Shown here one piece after another: positions 1 to 7,753 of a stretch of 64,000 nucleotides of DNA. Each line of letters opens with the position of its first letter. Position 1 is the first letter of the stretch. The position numbers and the translations under genes are program-made. The stretch comes from Treponema parvum (GTDB lineage Bacteria > Spirochaetota > Spirochaetia > Treponematales > Treponemataceae). The stretch spans positions 1,116,001-1,180,000 of the forward strand of contig NZ_CP054142.1 in assembly GCF_017893965.1 (NCBI RefSeq), read 5' to 3'. The notes below the pieces were generated by a model. It was not told where the DNA came from, made no database searches, and was given only the letters and a program-made list of their open reading frames with translations.

Positions 1-105
1 CCTATATCATAAGTTGCGGCGTTTTTAGATTATCGTGCTAAAAGCTTAACCTAAAAACACGTAGAACACTTTTAAAAATTTATCAGAGTTTTTCAGAAAG
101 TGCCT

Positions 106-1092
106 TTATTTTTTTCCAAGCTGTTTAAAGAGCTCGTCTCTCAGCTTCGTATAGCCGAGAGTAGCATAAACAGGCTGGACTGCTTCAATAAACGGAGTTT
201 TGTCGAGATCTCGAATGATCATGCCCTTAGCCGCCATTTCTTTTTCATATTCGACGGTAAGCTTTTTTACGAGGGCTTGATTTTCCGTTCCTACTTCTCT
301 GAATGTTTTTACAAAGAGATCCTGAGCTTCTTTGCTCCATGAATTGAACACGTCCGCACCCATAACTACGCATCCGATAAGCTGGAAATGTCCCGTTCTG
401 TTTGTAACTTTTGATATTTCATAAAGCCTTGTCGCATAAGACGAAGGTGTCTGAACTTCGGCGCCGTCTATAGCTTTCTGCTGAATTGCCGAATATACTT
501 CGGACCAAGCCATAGGTGTGGGAACTGCTCCCATCGCCTTAATGCTTTCGGTATAAAGCGGAGAACCGATCGTTCTGATTTTTAAGCCCTTCAGATCAGA
601 AGGCTTGTTGATTTCTTTGTCACAGACAAAATTTCTGGCTCCGGAGTACCAGTTGGAGGTGATCAGTTTAAGACCGAATTTCTTTTCAAATTCTTTTTCC
701 CATTCTTTATAAAGAGGCGTTTGGATGAGGTCGTTGAGACCTGAAGCGTCTTCGAACATGTAAGGCATCTGGATGACGCCGAAGTCGCTGATATAGCTCA
801 TGATACGGCCGGGGTCGGTAACCGTAAGAACGGGCGCACCCTGAAGTCCCTGTTCCACTATATCGTCCGTGTCGCCGAGTGCGGAAGAAGGAAATACTTC
901 AACTGCAAACAGTCCCGATGCATTGAGACGTTTTGCAACTTCATAAAGTCCCATAGTCTGGGTATCTTTTTCTCCGGCCGTGTTGCCGAATTTCATCTTG
1001 TACGGTCCCTTGGAAGAGCTTTCTTTTGAACCGTTTGCGAATATCATTCCTGCCATAAACAGAATGGTCAGAAGACCTATAATTTTTTTCAT
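106..1092 (-). CDS. dctP: TRAP transporter substrate-binding protein, DctP family
   Basis: Periplasmic binding protein of a tripartite ATP-independent (TRAP) transporter, 328 aa, normal for the family. An N-terminal signal peptide ends near residue 19 (IFA, then NGSKESS). The DctP fold follows, with the ligand-carboxylate arginine region (GLKIRT, R173) and the SEVYSAIQQKAIDGAE segment typical of the family. The start follows a GGGAGA Shine-Dalgarno. It is the last visible gene of a minus-strand operon after uxuA, an RraA-like gene and an SDR, so a sugar acid such as glucuronate, fructuronate or mannonate is the likely substrate (inference). The membrane subunits DctQ and DctM are not in the window; they would lie beyond the left edge. 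Confidence 0.93.
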   Translation of the reverse strand: MKKIIGLLTILFMAGMIFANGSKESSSKGPYKMKFGNTAGEKDTQTMGLYEVAKRLNASGLFAVEVFPSSALGDTDDIVEQGLQGAPVLTVTDPGRIMSYISDFGVIQMPYMFEDASGLNDLIQTPLYKEWEKEFEKKFGLKLITSNWYSGARNFVCDKEINKPSDLKGLKIRTIGSPLYTESIKAMGAVPTPMAWSEVYSAIQQKAIDGAEVQTPSSYATRLYEISKVTNRTGHFQLIGCVVMGADVFNSWSKEAQDLFVKTFREVGTENQALVKKLTVEYEKEMAAKGMIIRDLDKTPFIEAVQPVYATLGYTKLRDELFKQLGKK

Positions 1093-1114
1093 TTTACTAT
1101 CTCCCTTTTCTAAA

Positions 1115-1888
1115 TTAAAAACCTATGGAGCATCCCCCGTCTACAGGGATGGATACGCCTGTGACAAAGCCGGAAGCGTCGGAAGCAAGATACAATCCCG
1201 CCCATGCTACGTCTTCAGGTTTGCCGTAAATTCCCATCGGAGTATGTCCTAGAATTTTTTTCTGGCGGGGTAAATCATCGTCAACCGCTTTATGAAACAT
1301 CGGAGTGTCTATAAAGCCGGGCGCGATAGCATTTACTCTTATACCGAAAGGCGCAAGATCGCCTGAAAGGCACTTAACCATTCCGAGCACCGCTCCTTTT
1401 GCGGACCCGTATGCGGCTACTTTTGTAAGCGCAAGATAAGCGGACATGGAAGATATCATAATAATGCTTCCGCTATGTTGCTTTTTCATATACGGAACCG
1501 CAGCCCTGATAAGCCCGAATGCCCCGACAACATGTACGCCGAGGACCCTCTCAAAATCAGCTTTTGTTATGTCCTCGACTTCCTTTTTGCAATGTACGCC
1601 CGCATTGCAAACAACAATATCAATTCTCCCTCCTTTATCGGTAATTTTTTTTACCATCTCGGAATGAAGAGATTCGTCTGTAATATCGTATAAAAGGCCT
1701 TCGCATCCGTGTCCGATCTCCTCCGCAGCCTTTTGGACTCTTGTAAGATCGCTTACGCCGGTAATAAAAACCTTCGCACCTGCTTCGGCAAAGCATTTTG
1801 CCATTGCATACCCAAGGCCGGTAACGGCGCCCGTAACTACAGCGACTTTTCCTGAGAGGGAAAATTTTTTCTTATAATCGAATTCCAC
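1115..1888 (-). CDS. SDR family NAD(P)-dependent oxidoreductase, probable hexuronate reductase
   Basis: Classical short-chain dehydrogenase, 257 aa. It shows the nucleotide-binding TGAVTGLG (residues 19-26), the NAG motif (95-97), the catalytic S147, Y160 and K164 (YGSAK), and a C-terminal VDGG segment. I chose the GTG at 1888 because an AGGAG lies 7 nt upstream; the open frame continues 73 codons further but only as a shadow of the RraA-like gene. It lies 11 nt downstream of that gene and 22 nt upstream of dctP. Next to uxuA it most simply acts as a fructuronate reductase (mannonate dehydrogenase) in place of UxuB. That role is inferred from context; the sequence alone shows only the SDR family. 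Confidence 0.88.
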   Translation of the reverse strand: MEFDYKKKFSLSGKVAVVTGAVTGLGYAMAKCFAEAGAKVFITGVSDLTRVQKAAEEIGHGCEGLLYDITDESLHSEMVKKITDKGGRIDIVVCNAGVHCKKEVEDITKADFERVLGVHVVGAFGLIRAAVPYMKKQHSGSIIMISSMSAYLALTKVAAYGSAKGAVLGMVKCLSGDLAPFGIRVNAIAPGFIDTPMFHKAVDDDLPRQKKILGHTPMGIYGKPEDVAWAGLYLASDASGFVTGVSIPVDGGCSIGF

Positions 1889-1899
1889 CTCCTTTCTCC

Positions 1900-2562
1900 T
1901 TATAAAATTCCGAATTTTGCAAATGCGGCGGTAGCCGTCATTCCCCCTTCGATAGCTTTGCGAACGATCTTTTCTCCGCGGGCTTTTTCCAAGGCTTTTT
2001 CTATAACTTCTTCCGCAACTTTTTGCGGGATAATTAAAACTCCGTCGATGTCGCCGAACACCAAGTCGCCCGGATCTACGGAAACCTGTCCGCATTCGAT
2101 ATGACATCTGTAATCCGCCACTTGGGTTCTTACGGAAGAGTCCTGCGCATATCTGCCTCTGGAAAATACGGGCCAGTTTTGAGCTAACATCTGCGGCGTA
2201 TCACGGTGAAACCCGTTTATGACGGCGCCTGCGGCTTTTCGTGTGCGGGCTGTCGCAGTAAGAAGTTCTCCCCAATAGGCGCATCTCATAGCTCCGCCTG
2301 AAGCTATATATACATCGTCGTTTTCCAGTTGGTCAAGAGCTTCAGTGAGATACCCGAACGGCTTTTTTTGTTTGCCGTATACGTCGATCATCAGAACGGG
2401 CATCGCAAAGCCTACGATCTTAAAATCATCTCTCGCAGGCCCTATGCTTTGCGGAAGAAATTGATGTTCGTATCCCACTTCATCTAGGATATCGCCCACT
2501 ACAGGGGTGTAGAGTTCACTTTTAATAGTATCGAATAAAGATGTAAGATGTTTTTTATCCAT
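1900..2562 (-). CDS. RraA-like protein (HMG/oxaloacetate aldolase superfamily)
   Basis: A 220-aa member of the RraA / 4-hydroxy-4-methyl-2-oxoglutarate aldolase family, often mislabelled dimethylmenaquinone methyltransferase. The core signature is present: a WGELL helix near residues 97-101, then [10 protein letters not shown] (112-121) with the substrate-binding R120 and metal-binding D121. The ATG at 2562 has GAGGA 9 nt upstream; the frame opens 28 codons earlier without a ribosome site. It sits between uxuA and an SDR gene. Family members retro-aldol-cleave or decarboxylate 2-oxo acids, which would suit a sugar-acid pathway. Regulation of RNase E is unlikely to be its role in this setting (inference). 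Confidence 0.85.
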   Translation of the reverse strand: MDKKHLTSLFDTIKSELYTPVVGDILDEVGYEHQFLPQSIGPARDDFKIVGFAMPVLMIDVYGKQKKPFGYLTEALDQLENDDVYIASGGAMRCAYWGELLTATARTRKAAGAVINGFHRDTPQMLAQNWPVFSRGRYAQDSSVRTQVADYRCHIECGQVSVDPGDLVFGDIDGVLIIPQKVAEEVIEKALEKARGEKIVRKAIEGGMTATAAFAKFGIL

Positions 2563-2620
2563 AAGTGACCGTCCTCGTTTAAGTACCGCCATGGATGGCG
2601 GAAAAATATGTAAAAGCGAT

Positions 2621-2678
2621 ATTTTGGCTTTGCCAAAATTCGCCATAAGCCGATGTACACGGAAGTACGTCGGCTTAT
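2621..2678. repeat. Two adjacent stem-loops between uxuA and rraA-like gene
   Basis: Two inverted repeats stand side by side. Bases 2621-2628 pair with 2632-2639 (8 bp, ATTTTGGC), and 2645-2658 pair with 2665-2678 (14 bp with one G-T, ATAAGCCGATGTAC). Neither has a T-run in the operon's direction, so an mRNA-processing or stabilising role is likelier than termination. Confidence 0.6.
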
Positions 2679-2704
2679 ACTATTTCAGAAGTCCATGTAA
2701 ACTT

Positions 2705-3775
2705 TTATTCCTCGTTTACCGTTTTGAGAGCTGCGGTCATATAACCTATGGCATAGGCCATGCCCGCATACCATGCTCCGGGGCAAGACATTTCCGGCGT
2801 GTGGTCGGGAATGAGAAGTCCTTTAAATCCGTTTTTCTTTAGAATTTTAAGAATTCTAAACATATCTATATCGCCTTCATCAAGAAAAACCTCGTCGTAG
2901 TCGGGAACATGTCCCTTTACGTTTCTGAAATGAACGTAGCTTATCCTGTTTTCCGCTGAAAATTTGTCCGTACAGTCGTAGACGTTGCCTTCGCTCATTT
3001 CTTGAATGGACCCCAGACAAAATTCCAGCTGATTCATGGGGCTTTTATTCAAGCCTATGAGTTTTTCATAATACTTGGGTTGAAATACCAAACGAGCGGT
3101 TTGTCTTAATTCCGGCATCGGCGGATCGTCGGGATGAAGCGCAAGCGCAACCTTCGCTTCTTCGGCGACCGGTAGAAGCTCGTCAATGAATCTTTTAACC
3201 CTATCCCATAGCATGTCGCGGGTGATGGGAGCTACAAACTTTCCTTTTTCTCCCTGCTTGTATGTCATGTTCCAGATTTCGCCGTCCGGAATAGGAGAAT
3301 CGATATCCAAATCGGACGCATGAAAACACGCGCTTACGGCGCCTCCTCTGGCCACAGGCAGCCTCTGATGTCCCCATACGCCGGCAAAACTGAAATTGTA
3401 TCCGAAGTTATGAATACCGGCTTTGCCTGCGTTACGGATGATGGTCTTTAGTTTTTCCATCTGTGTTTTTCTTTCAGGGCCGTCTAGAAGTACGTCGTAC
3501 CAGTCTGACGGATTGAAATTTTCTATTCCGTAGATATTGATTCCTTCTTTTTCTGCCGCGGCTTTAAGGTCTTGCAGGCCGTCGAGCGTCCATACGGGAT
3601 CGTTTGTATCGCAATTTCCATAGTTGTTTTTTTCATCAGTCGCCGTCACAACGCCTTTTTCTTTAGAATAATAGGAGGCAAGATGAACTATTACGTCCGT
3701 GCAGCCCAATTGCCGCGCAAATCGGAAATGTTCGCTGTCCAGCATGTGTCGATATAAACCTATTCCTAATTTCAT
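2705..3775 (-). CDS. uxuA: mannonate dehydratase
   Basis: Mannonate dehydratase, 356 aa, which converts D-mannonate to 2-keto-3-deoxygluconate in hexuronate breakdown. UxuA-type features are an N-terminal MKLGIGLYRHML, the NFGYNFSFAGVWGH region, the HASDLD segment, LALHPDDPP (metal-binding His and Asp), YVHFRNVKG and a C-terminal DHTPEMSCPG. This is the TIM-barrel fold of the xylose-isomerase superfamily. The ATG follows AGAGGTT. It is the first gene of the operon, and the next gene starts about 140 nt on, past two stem-loops. It is transcribed away from an AraC-type regulator that probably controls it. Confidence 0.95.
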   Translation of the reverse strand: MKLGIGLYRHMLDSEHFRFARQLGCTDVIVHLASYYSKEKGVVTATDEKNNYGNCDTNDPVWTLDGLQDLKAAAEKEGINIYGIENFNPSDWYDVLLDGPERKTQMEKLKTIIRNAGKAGIHNFGYNFSFAGVWGHQRLPVARGGAVSACFHASDLDIDSPIPDGEIWNMTYKQGEKGKFVAPITRDMLWDRVKRFIDELLPVAEEAKVALALHPDDPPMPELRQTARLVFQPKYYEKLIGLNKSPMNQLEFCLGSIQEMSEGNVYDCTDKFSAENRISYVHFRNVKGHVPDYDEVFLDEGDIDMFRILKILKKNGFKGLLIPDHTPEMSCPGAWYAGMAYAIGYMTAALKTVNEE

Positions 3776-3824
3776 TTATTAACCTCTGTTTATATAATAT
3801 TGCAGTTTTATACATAAAAAAGGA

Positions 3825-3853
3825 TTTACAATGAGAATTTATTACTCTATATT
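3825..3853 (+). promoter_or_regulatory. sigma-70 promoter of araC-like gene, leaderless arrangement
   Basis: TTTACA (3825-3830), 17 nt, TATATT (3848-3853), then only 6 nt before the ATG at 3860. No Shine-Dalgarno precedes that ATG. Confidence 0.6.
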
Positions 3854-3859
3854 GATATT

Positions 3860-4711
3860 ATGATCAGCAGGATAGACGACGAAAAAGCGATTGATTTAAA
3901 AAGAGAAGCTAATTATTCGCTGAGATTCGCAATCAACAGTAAAGAATATCCGCAAGTCCACAATTTTTATGAATTTTCACTGCTCATTAGAGGTTCGTTT
4001 ATAATGACTCATGAAGGGAAGCGGTATAAATTAAATGCCGGAGATCTCATCCTTACGCGGCCCGGAATCATACACAGCAAGATTGCGATCGCCGACGTAG
4101 AGTCCGAACATATAAATCTTGCCTTTTTAAAATCTACCATGAATGAAGTTTCAGAATATCTTTATTCCATGAGCGATGAAGAATTTTTTAAAGACAAAGA
4201 CAGTGTTTATCATCTGTCTCCCAATTATTTGGAATTTTTAAATAATGAAATGTCCAAACTTTCCCCCATCATATCCGATAATCCTGATTTTGAAAAAAGC
4301 CATCTGAGATGGCTTTTGGTGGAACTTTTGCACAATGTAATAAATTTAAAAAACAATTCTGCTCCGAGCTATACCAACCTGCCTGTTTGGCTTTCAAAAC
4401 TGATCGTTGAATTTGACGATCCGAATAGGATAGGGAAGGGGTTTTGTAATATAGTTGCCAAAGTAGGTTTGAGCAGCGAACATATAATTAGGACTTTTAA
4501 AAAATACTTAAATTATACTCCGCTGCAGTACTATAATATGAAGCGTTTGCGGATTGCAGCGCATATGCTGTCGCATACCGATGTTCCGATCGCTGTAATA
4601 AGCGAAAATCTGGGATTTTGTTCCGCCGCATATTTCTATAAGAAATTCAAAGAAGCGTACGGCACAACTCCCAGATCATATCGTTTAAACTGCGGAATGA
4701 TCAAAATATGA
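3860..4711 (+). CDS. AraC family transcriptional regulator
   Basis: A 283-aa regulator. Residues about 1-100 form a cupin-like ligand-sensing domain (HNFYEFSLLIRGSF, then GDLILTRPGIIH). The C-terminal 100 residues hold the paired helix-turn-helix of the AraC/XylS family (VGLSSEHIIRTFKKYLN, AVISENLGF, YFYKKFKEAYGTTP). It is transcribed away from uxuA with 84 bases between the start codons, so it most likely controls the hexuronate operon in response to a pathway sugar acid (inference). The start has no ribosome site but has a -10 box 6 nt upstream, so the mRNA may be leaderless. A short hyphenated repeat (ACGGCCGTCT / AAGACGGT) follows the stop. Confidence 0.92.
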   Translation: MISRIDDEKAIDLKREANYSLRFAINSKEYPQVHNFYEFSLLIRGSFIMTHEGKRYKLNAGDLILTRPGIIHSKIAIADVESEHINLAFLKSTMNEVSEYLYSMSDEEFFKDKDSVYHLSPNYLEFLNNEMSKLSPIISDNPDFEKSHLRWLLVELLHNVINLKNNSAPSYTNLPVWLSKLIVEFDDPNRIGKGFCNIVAKVGLSSEHIIRTFKKYLNYTPLQYYNMKRLRIAAHMLSHTDVPIAVISENLGFCSAAYFYKKFKEAYGTTPRSYRLNCGMIKI

Positions 4712-4758
4712 ATCTTTAAAAGGATTAAACGGCCGTCTGATAAGACGGTAGCCGGATT

Positions 4759-5958
4759 TTACATATCGGCAATTATTTTTATCTCTCTGGTTGTGTGCTC
4801 TTTTAACGCGTTTATCGCAGCGCCAACGCATACGGCGTTTTGTTTTAATTTATCCGGAAGAAAATTTGCGGTATCACGGAGCGGAGGAAAATGTTGTTTT
4901 GCACATTTGTCTAATGCAATAGTTCTCAGCGACGGTATTTTCTCCAACAGCATTCCTCTTAAAATTATATTTTCCGGGTTTTGGTAGCAGATAAGGTTAC
5001 AAATTAGAACCGACATATACGTGCTGATCCTGTCGATCAGTTCATGTGTCCAAGGTTTGTCTGCCAGTACCGCAGTCTGTATGTCGTCTAAGGAAGAAAT
5101 TGAAGGATCAAATTTTTTTGCAAAATCGATTGTCGCTTCTTCCGTAAGATAGGCGGAGGCGCATCCTTTCCTTCCGCAATGGCAAATCTGTGTATTTGAA
5201 TAGTCGACTATTGTGTGTCCGATTTCTCCGGCCCCGTTGGTATTCCCTCTCAATAATTTTCCGTTGTATATTGTTGCGGCGGCGACGCCGCGTCCAAAAC
5301 TTATTAAAGAAACATTTTGAAGCTTTAAAGATGAATATTCGAAGACTTCCCCGTTTATGGCGCACTTTATATCATTGTCGACGACTACGGGACGATGAAA
5401 TGCGTCTTCAACGATTTTTCGTATCGGTACATTATCCCACTTGAGCAAGTCGCTGTATATGCTGTCGCCTGTAATCGGATTGACTACTCCTACTATTCCG
5501 ATGCCGATCCCCTTGATTTTTGATTTTCTAATTTTGCCGGTTTTTAATAATTTATGGTAAGTTTCTTTTAAAGCATTGAGCAGAATAGTTATGTTATTAC
5601 TTTCTTTTGCATAATAGTTTTCAGATTTTGAGATTATTTTTCCGCAGAAATCTATAACACATGCATTTATTATTTTATCGGTTATTTCAAACCCTACGTA
5701 ATTTGCAAAAGCCTTATTTATGGTTAACTGTGTTGCCTTTCGTCCTAATCCATTAGATATGCTAAGATCGGTTTCTATGATCATTTTATTATTAATCAAA
5801 TCTCCGACGATTCTTGTCGCGCTTGAAGGGCTGATTTTAAAAAATCGTGCAATTTCACTTCTAGATAAGTTTAAGGGTGATCTTAACGCTTCCATGACAA
5901 TAGCGATATTATTATATTTTATGTTTGATTGATCTTGCGCTTTTAGTAAAGTTTTCAA
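4759..5958 (-). CDS. ROK family transcriptional regulator
   Basis: A 399-aa repressor of the XylR/NagC type. An N-terminal winged helix-turn-helix (SRSEIARFFKISPSSATRIVGDLI) is joined to a ROK sugar-kinase-like domain with GIGIGIVGVV, the DND motif of the active site, GAGEIGH and the zinc site CHCGRKGC near residue 257. The start is TTG at 5958 with AAGGA 7 nt upstream. It is divergent from the operon that begins with the M24-like gene, which it probably represses in the absence of its sugar ligand (inference). The upstream side is rich in A and T, and no clear operator could be assigned. Confidence 0.92.
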   Translation of the reverse strand: MKTLLKAQDQSNIKYNNIAIVMEALRSPLNLSRSEIARFFKISPSSATRIVGDLINNKMIIETDLSISNGLGRKATQLTINKAFANYVGFEITDKIINACVIDFCGKIISKSENYYAKESNNITILLNALKETYHKLLKTGKIRKSKIKGIGIGIVGVVNPITGDSIYSDLLKWDNVPIRKIVEDAFHRPVVVDNDIKCAINGEVFEYSSLKLQNVSLISFGRGVAAATIYNGKLLRGNTNGAGEIGHTIVDYSNTQICHCGRKGCASAYLTEEATIDFAKKFDPSISSLDDIQTAVLADKPWTHELIDRISTYMSVLICNLICYQNPENIILRGMLLEKIPSLRTIALDKCAKQHFPPLRDTANFLPDKLKQNAVCVGAAINALKEHTTREIKIIADM

Positions 5959-6092
5959 TTAAAATTCCTTTTTCGGTACAACTTTCTGCCATATAGTATA
6001 TATAAAAATAATAAAAATTTCTAATCAAAAAGTTGCGGAATGAAAAGTAATTTATTTTCCGTTTGCATTACCACATTAACGATTTTTTTTAG

Positions 6093-6121
6093 TTGACAGA
6101 TCAAATTTTTCATTTTAATAT
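6093..6121 (+). promoter_or_regulatory. sigma-70 promoter of the M24-like/ABC operon
   Basis: TTGACA (6093-6098), exactly 17 nt, TAATAT (6116-6121), followed by an A/T-rich leader of about 65 nt to the ATG at 6192. It lies in the divergent gap with the ROK repressor gene, the place expected for control by that repressor. Confidence 0.75.
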
Positions 6122-6191
6122 AATTACATAAAGTTTTTTTATAATTAATTTCATCGTGGAAGAAAATAATTGACAGTTGAAGGGAGTTTTT

Positions 6192-7580
6192 ATGTCTTGC
6201 GTTAAAATCGTCGACACCGATTCTTTCTTTTTTGAAGAGCAGAATGTGGTACGGCCAGTTTTTGAAGAAAAAGATTATAAAGTAAGAATTGGCCGCTTAT
6301 TGAAAGAAATTAAATATGATGAACTTGATTTTGTTGTTATTTATGGAGACAGAGAACATTTTGCAAATATTGAGTACTTTTCGAGCTATGATTGCAGATT
6401 TGAAGAAGGTTTGCTAATTATTTCTCGTGATGGTGAAAAAAGCATCGTTACAGGTAATGAAGGATATGCTTACAGTTTTCAAATTCCGTATGAAATTAAA
6501 AGGTATCTATATCAAAATTTTAGCCTGCAAGGCCAACCGAGAAATAAGAGCAATGATTTGGACTCCGTGCTGAAGTCCGTCGGGTTAAATAAAAAGTCTA
6601 AAATAGGTGTTGTCGGTTATAAGTATTTTTATGAAGACGAAAAGCATATTTTTGATCTTCCCGAGTATATTATGAAGACCCTGTATAATGTCTGCGATAA
6701 AGACAATATCATAAACTATACCAATGTTTTAACGGGACTCGATAGGGGTATAAGACTTAAAATTACAACTGCAAAAGAAGTTGCATGGGTCGAATATCAA
6801 GCAATAAAATGCTGTGGAGTTGTAAAAAGAATTATATGTAACCTTAGGGAAGGAATTACCGAATGCGAGGCTGCGCAATACGGCAGGGCTGATTTTTCTC
6901 CGATATCAATGTTCGGTTTGGTAAATTTCGGGCCGAAAAATGTTTCTATCGGTCTTAGAAGTGGTGATGACACAAAACTGCGTGTAGGAGAAGTCTGCGG
7001 CATCTGTTATGCAATAAGAGGCAGCTTGTGTTCAAGAAATGCGATTGCCGCTTATGACATCGAGTCTTGCAATCCCAAACTGAAAGAGCAGGTAGAAGAT
7101 TTCTACATGGAATATTGGAAAGCCGTGGCGACTTGGCTTGAGAGCGTAAAAGTTAATGAGTCTGCCGGAATTGTTTATGATAAGGTAATGAGGATCATAG
7201 GAGACGCAAGGTTTAATGTTGCATTGAACCCGGGCCATAATACTGCTACGGATGAATGGGTTAATTCTCCATTTTATAAAAATTCAAAATATAAAATATG
7301 TTCGGGATCGTATTTCCAAAGCGATATGATTGCAAGCAGCAGCGATCCCGTAATGAGCGCTATATGTGAAGATACGATAATCGTTGCGGATGAAAATTTG
7401 CGGAGTGAAATCAATAAAGAATATCCTGAAATGTATGCGAGAATTTTACGTCGGCAAACGAAAATGAGAGAACTGCTCGGGATAAATGTAGATGACAGTT
7501 TATTGCCTATGTGTAATTTTACAGGCGTTTATTTTCCGTTTGTTTTAAATCCCAAAGTAATGTTCAAAAAAACTAATTAG
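6192..7580 (+). CDS. M24 (creatinase/aminopeptidase P)-like protein, metal site largely lost
   Basis: A 462-aa protein with the layout of M24 pita-bread enzymes: an N-terminal creatinase-like domain (about 20-170) and a C-terminal half with KEVAWVEYQAIKCC, GITECEA, NPGHNTATDEW and ICEDTIIV. In active M24 enzymes five ligands (Asp, Asp, His, Glu, Glu) bind two metals. Here the first Asp positions read GEVCGICYAI and SLCSRN, and the first Glu position reads YFQSDMI, so only the His and last Glu appear kept. It is probably inactive as a peptidase, or altered. The ATG at 6192 has AGGGAG 5 nt upstream; an in-frame TTG at 6177 overlaps that site. It is first in an operon with a ribose-type ABC importer and an MlrC-type hydrolase. 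Confidence 0.75.
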   Translation: MSCVKIVDTDSFFFEEQNVVRPVFEEKDYKVRIGRLLKEIKYDELDFVVIYGDREHFANIEYFSSYDCRFEEGLLIISRDGEKSIVTGNEGYAYSFQIPYEIKRYLYQNFSLQGQPRNKSNDLDSVLKSVGLNKKSKIGVVGYKYFYEDEKHIFDLPEYIMKTLYNVCDKDNIINYTNVLTGLDRGIRLKITTAKEVAWVEYQAIKCCGVVKRIICNLREGITECEAAQYGRADFSPISMFGLVNFGPKNVSIGLRSGDDTKLRVGEVCGICYAIRGSLCSRNAIAAYDIESCNPKLKEQVEDFYMEYWKAVATWLESVKVNESAGIVYDKVMRIIGDARFNVALNPGHNTATDEWVNSPFYKNSKYKICSGSYFQSDMIASSSDPVMSAICEDTIIVADENLRSEINKEYPEMYARILRRQTKMRELLGINVDDSLLPMCNFTGVYFPFVLNPKVMFKKTN

Positions 7581-7603
7581 TTATTCATGATAATTAAGGA
7601 GGT

Positions 7604-7737
7604 TTAAATTGAACGCCTGAAATAGCGTCGTTCAATTTAATTTCGAGTTTTCTTTCGAAAACTCGTATTATAACTGTGCGCAAAGAGCGCACGAAAACGG
7701 CATTCTCGGAAATCGAAATTTCCTCGTATGCCGTTTT
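7604..7737 (+). promoter_or_regulatory. Leader with four consecutive hairpins before the sugar-binding protein gene
   Basis: Four perfect or near-perfect inverted repeats in 134 bases. The stems are 7604-7615 with 7629-7640 (12 bp), 7644-7652 with 7657-7665 (9 bp), 7676-7681 with 7687-7692 (GTGCGC), and 7694-7703 with 7728-7737 (10 bp, with an inner 6-bp stem). The last stem ends in a short T-run just before AGGAGG and the ATG at 7754, so it could act as an attenuator. Just upstream a second good ribosome site (AAGGAGG) precedes a four-codon frame, TTG AAC GCC TGA. Confidence 0.6.
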
Positions 7738-7753
7738 TATAGGAGGATTTTTT

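Noticed and set aside
5960-6060. Operator for the ROK repressor
   Set aside because: Partial inverted matches around CAACTTTC / AAAAGTTG were seen, but they are short and imperfect in very A/T-rich DNA.
7604-7737. Hairpin leader as a CRISPR array
   Set aside because: The four stems differ in sequence and spacing; there is no direct repeat and no cas gene.
7676-7753. Upstream ATG/GTG extension of the sugar-binding protein
   Set aside because: It would put 26 residues encoded by hairpin sequence before a complete signal peptide, and AGGAGG is correctly placed for the ATG at 7754.
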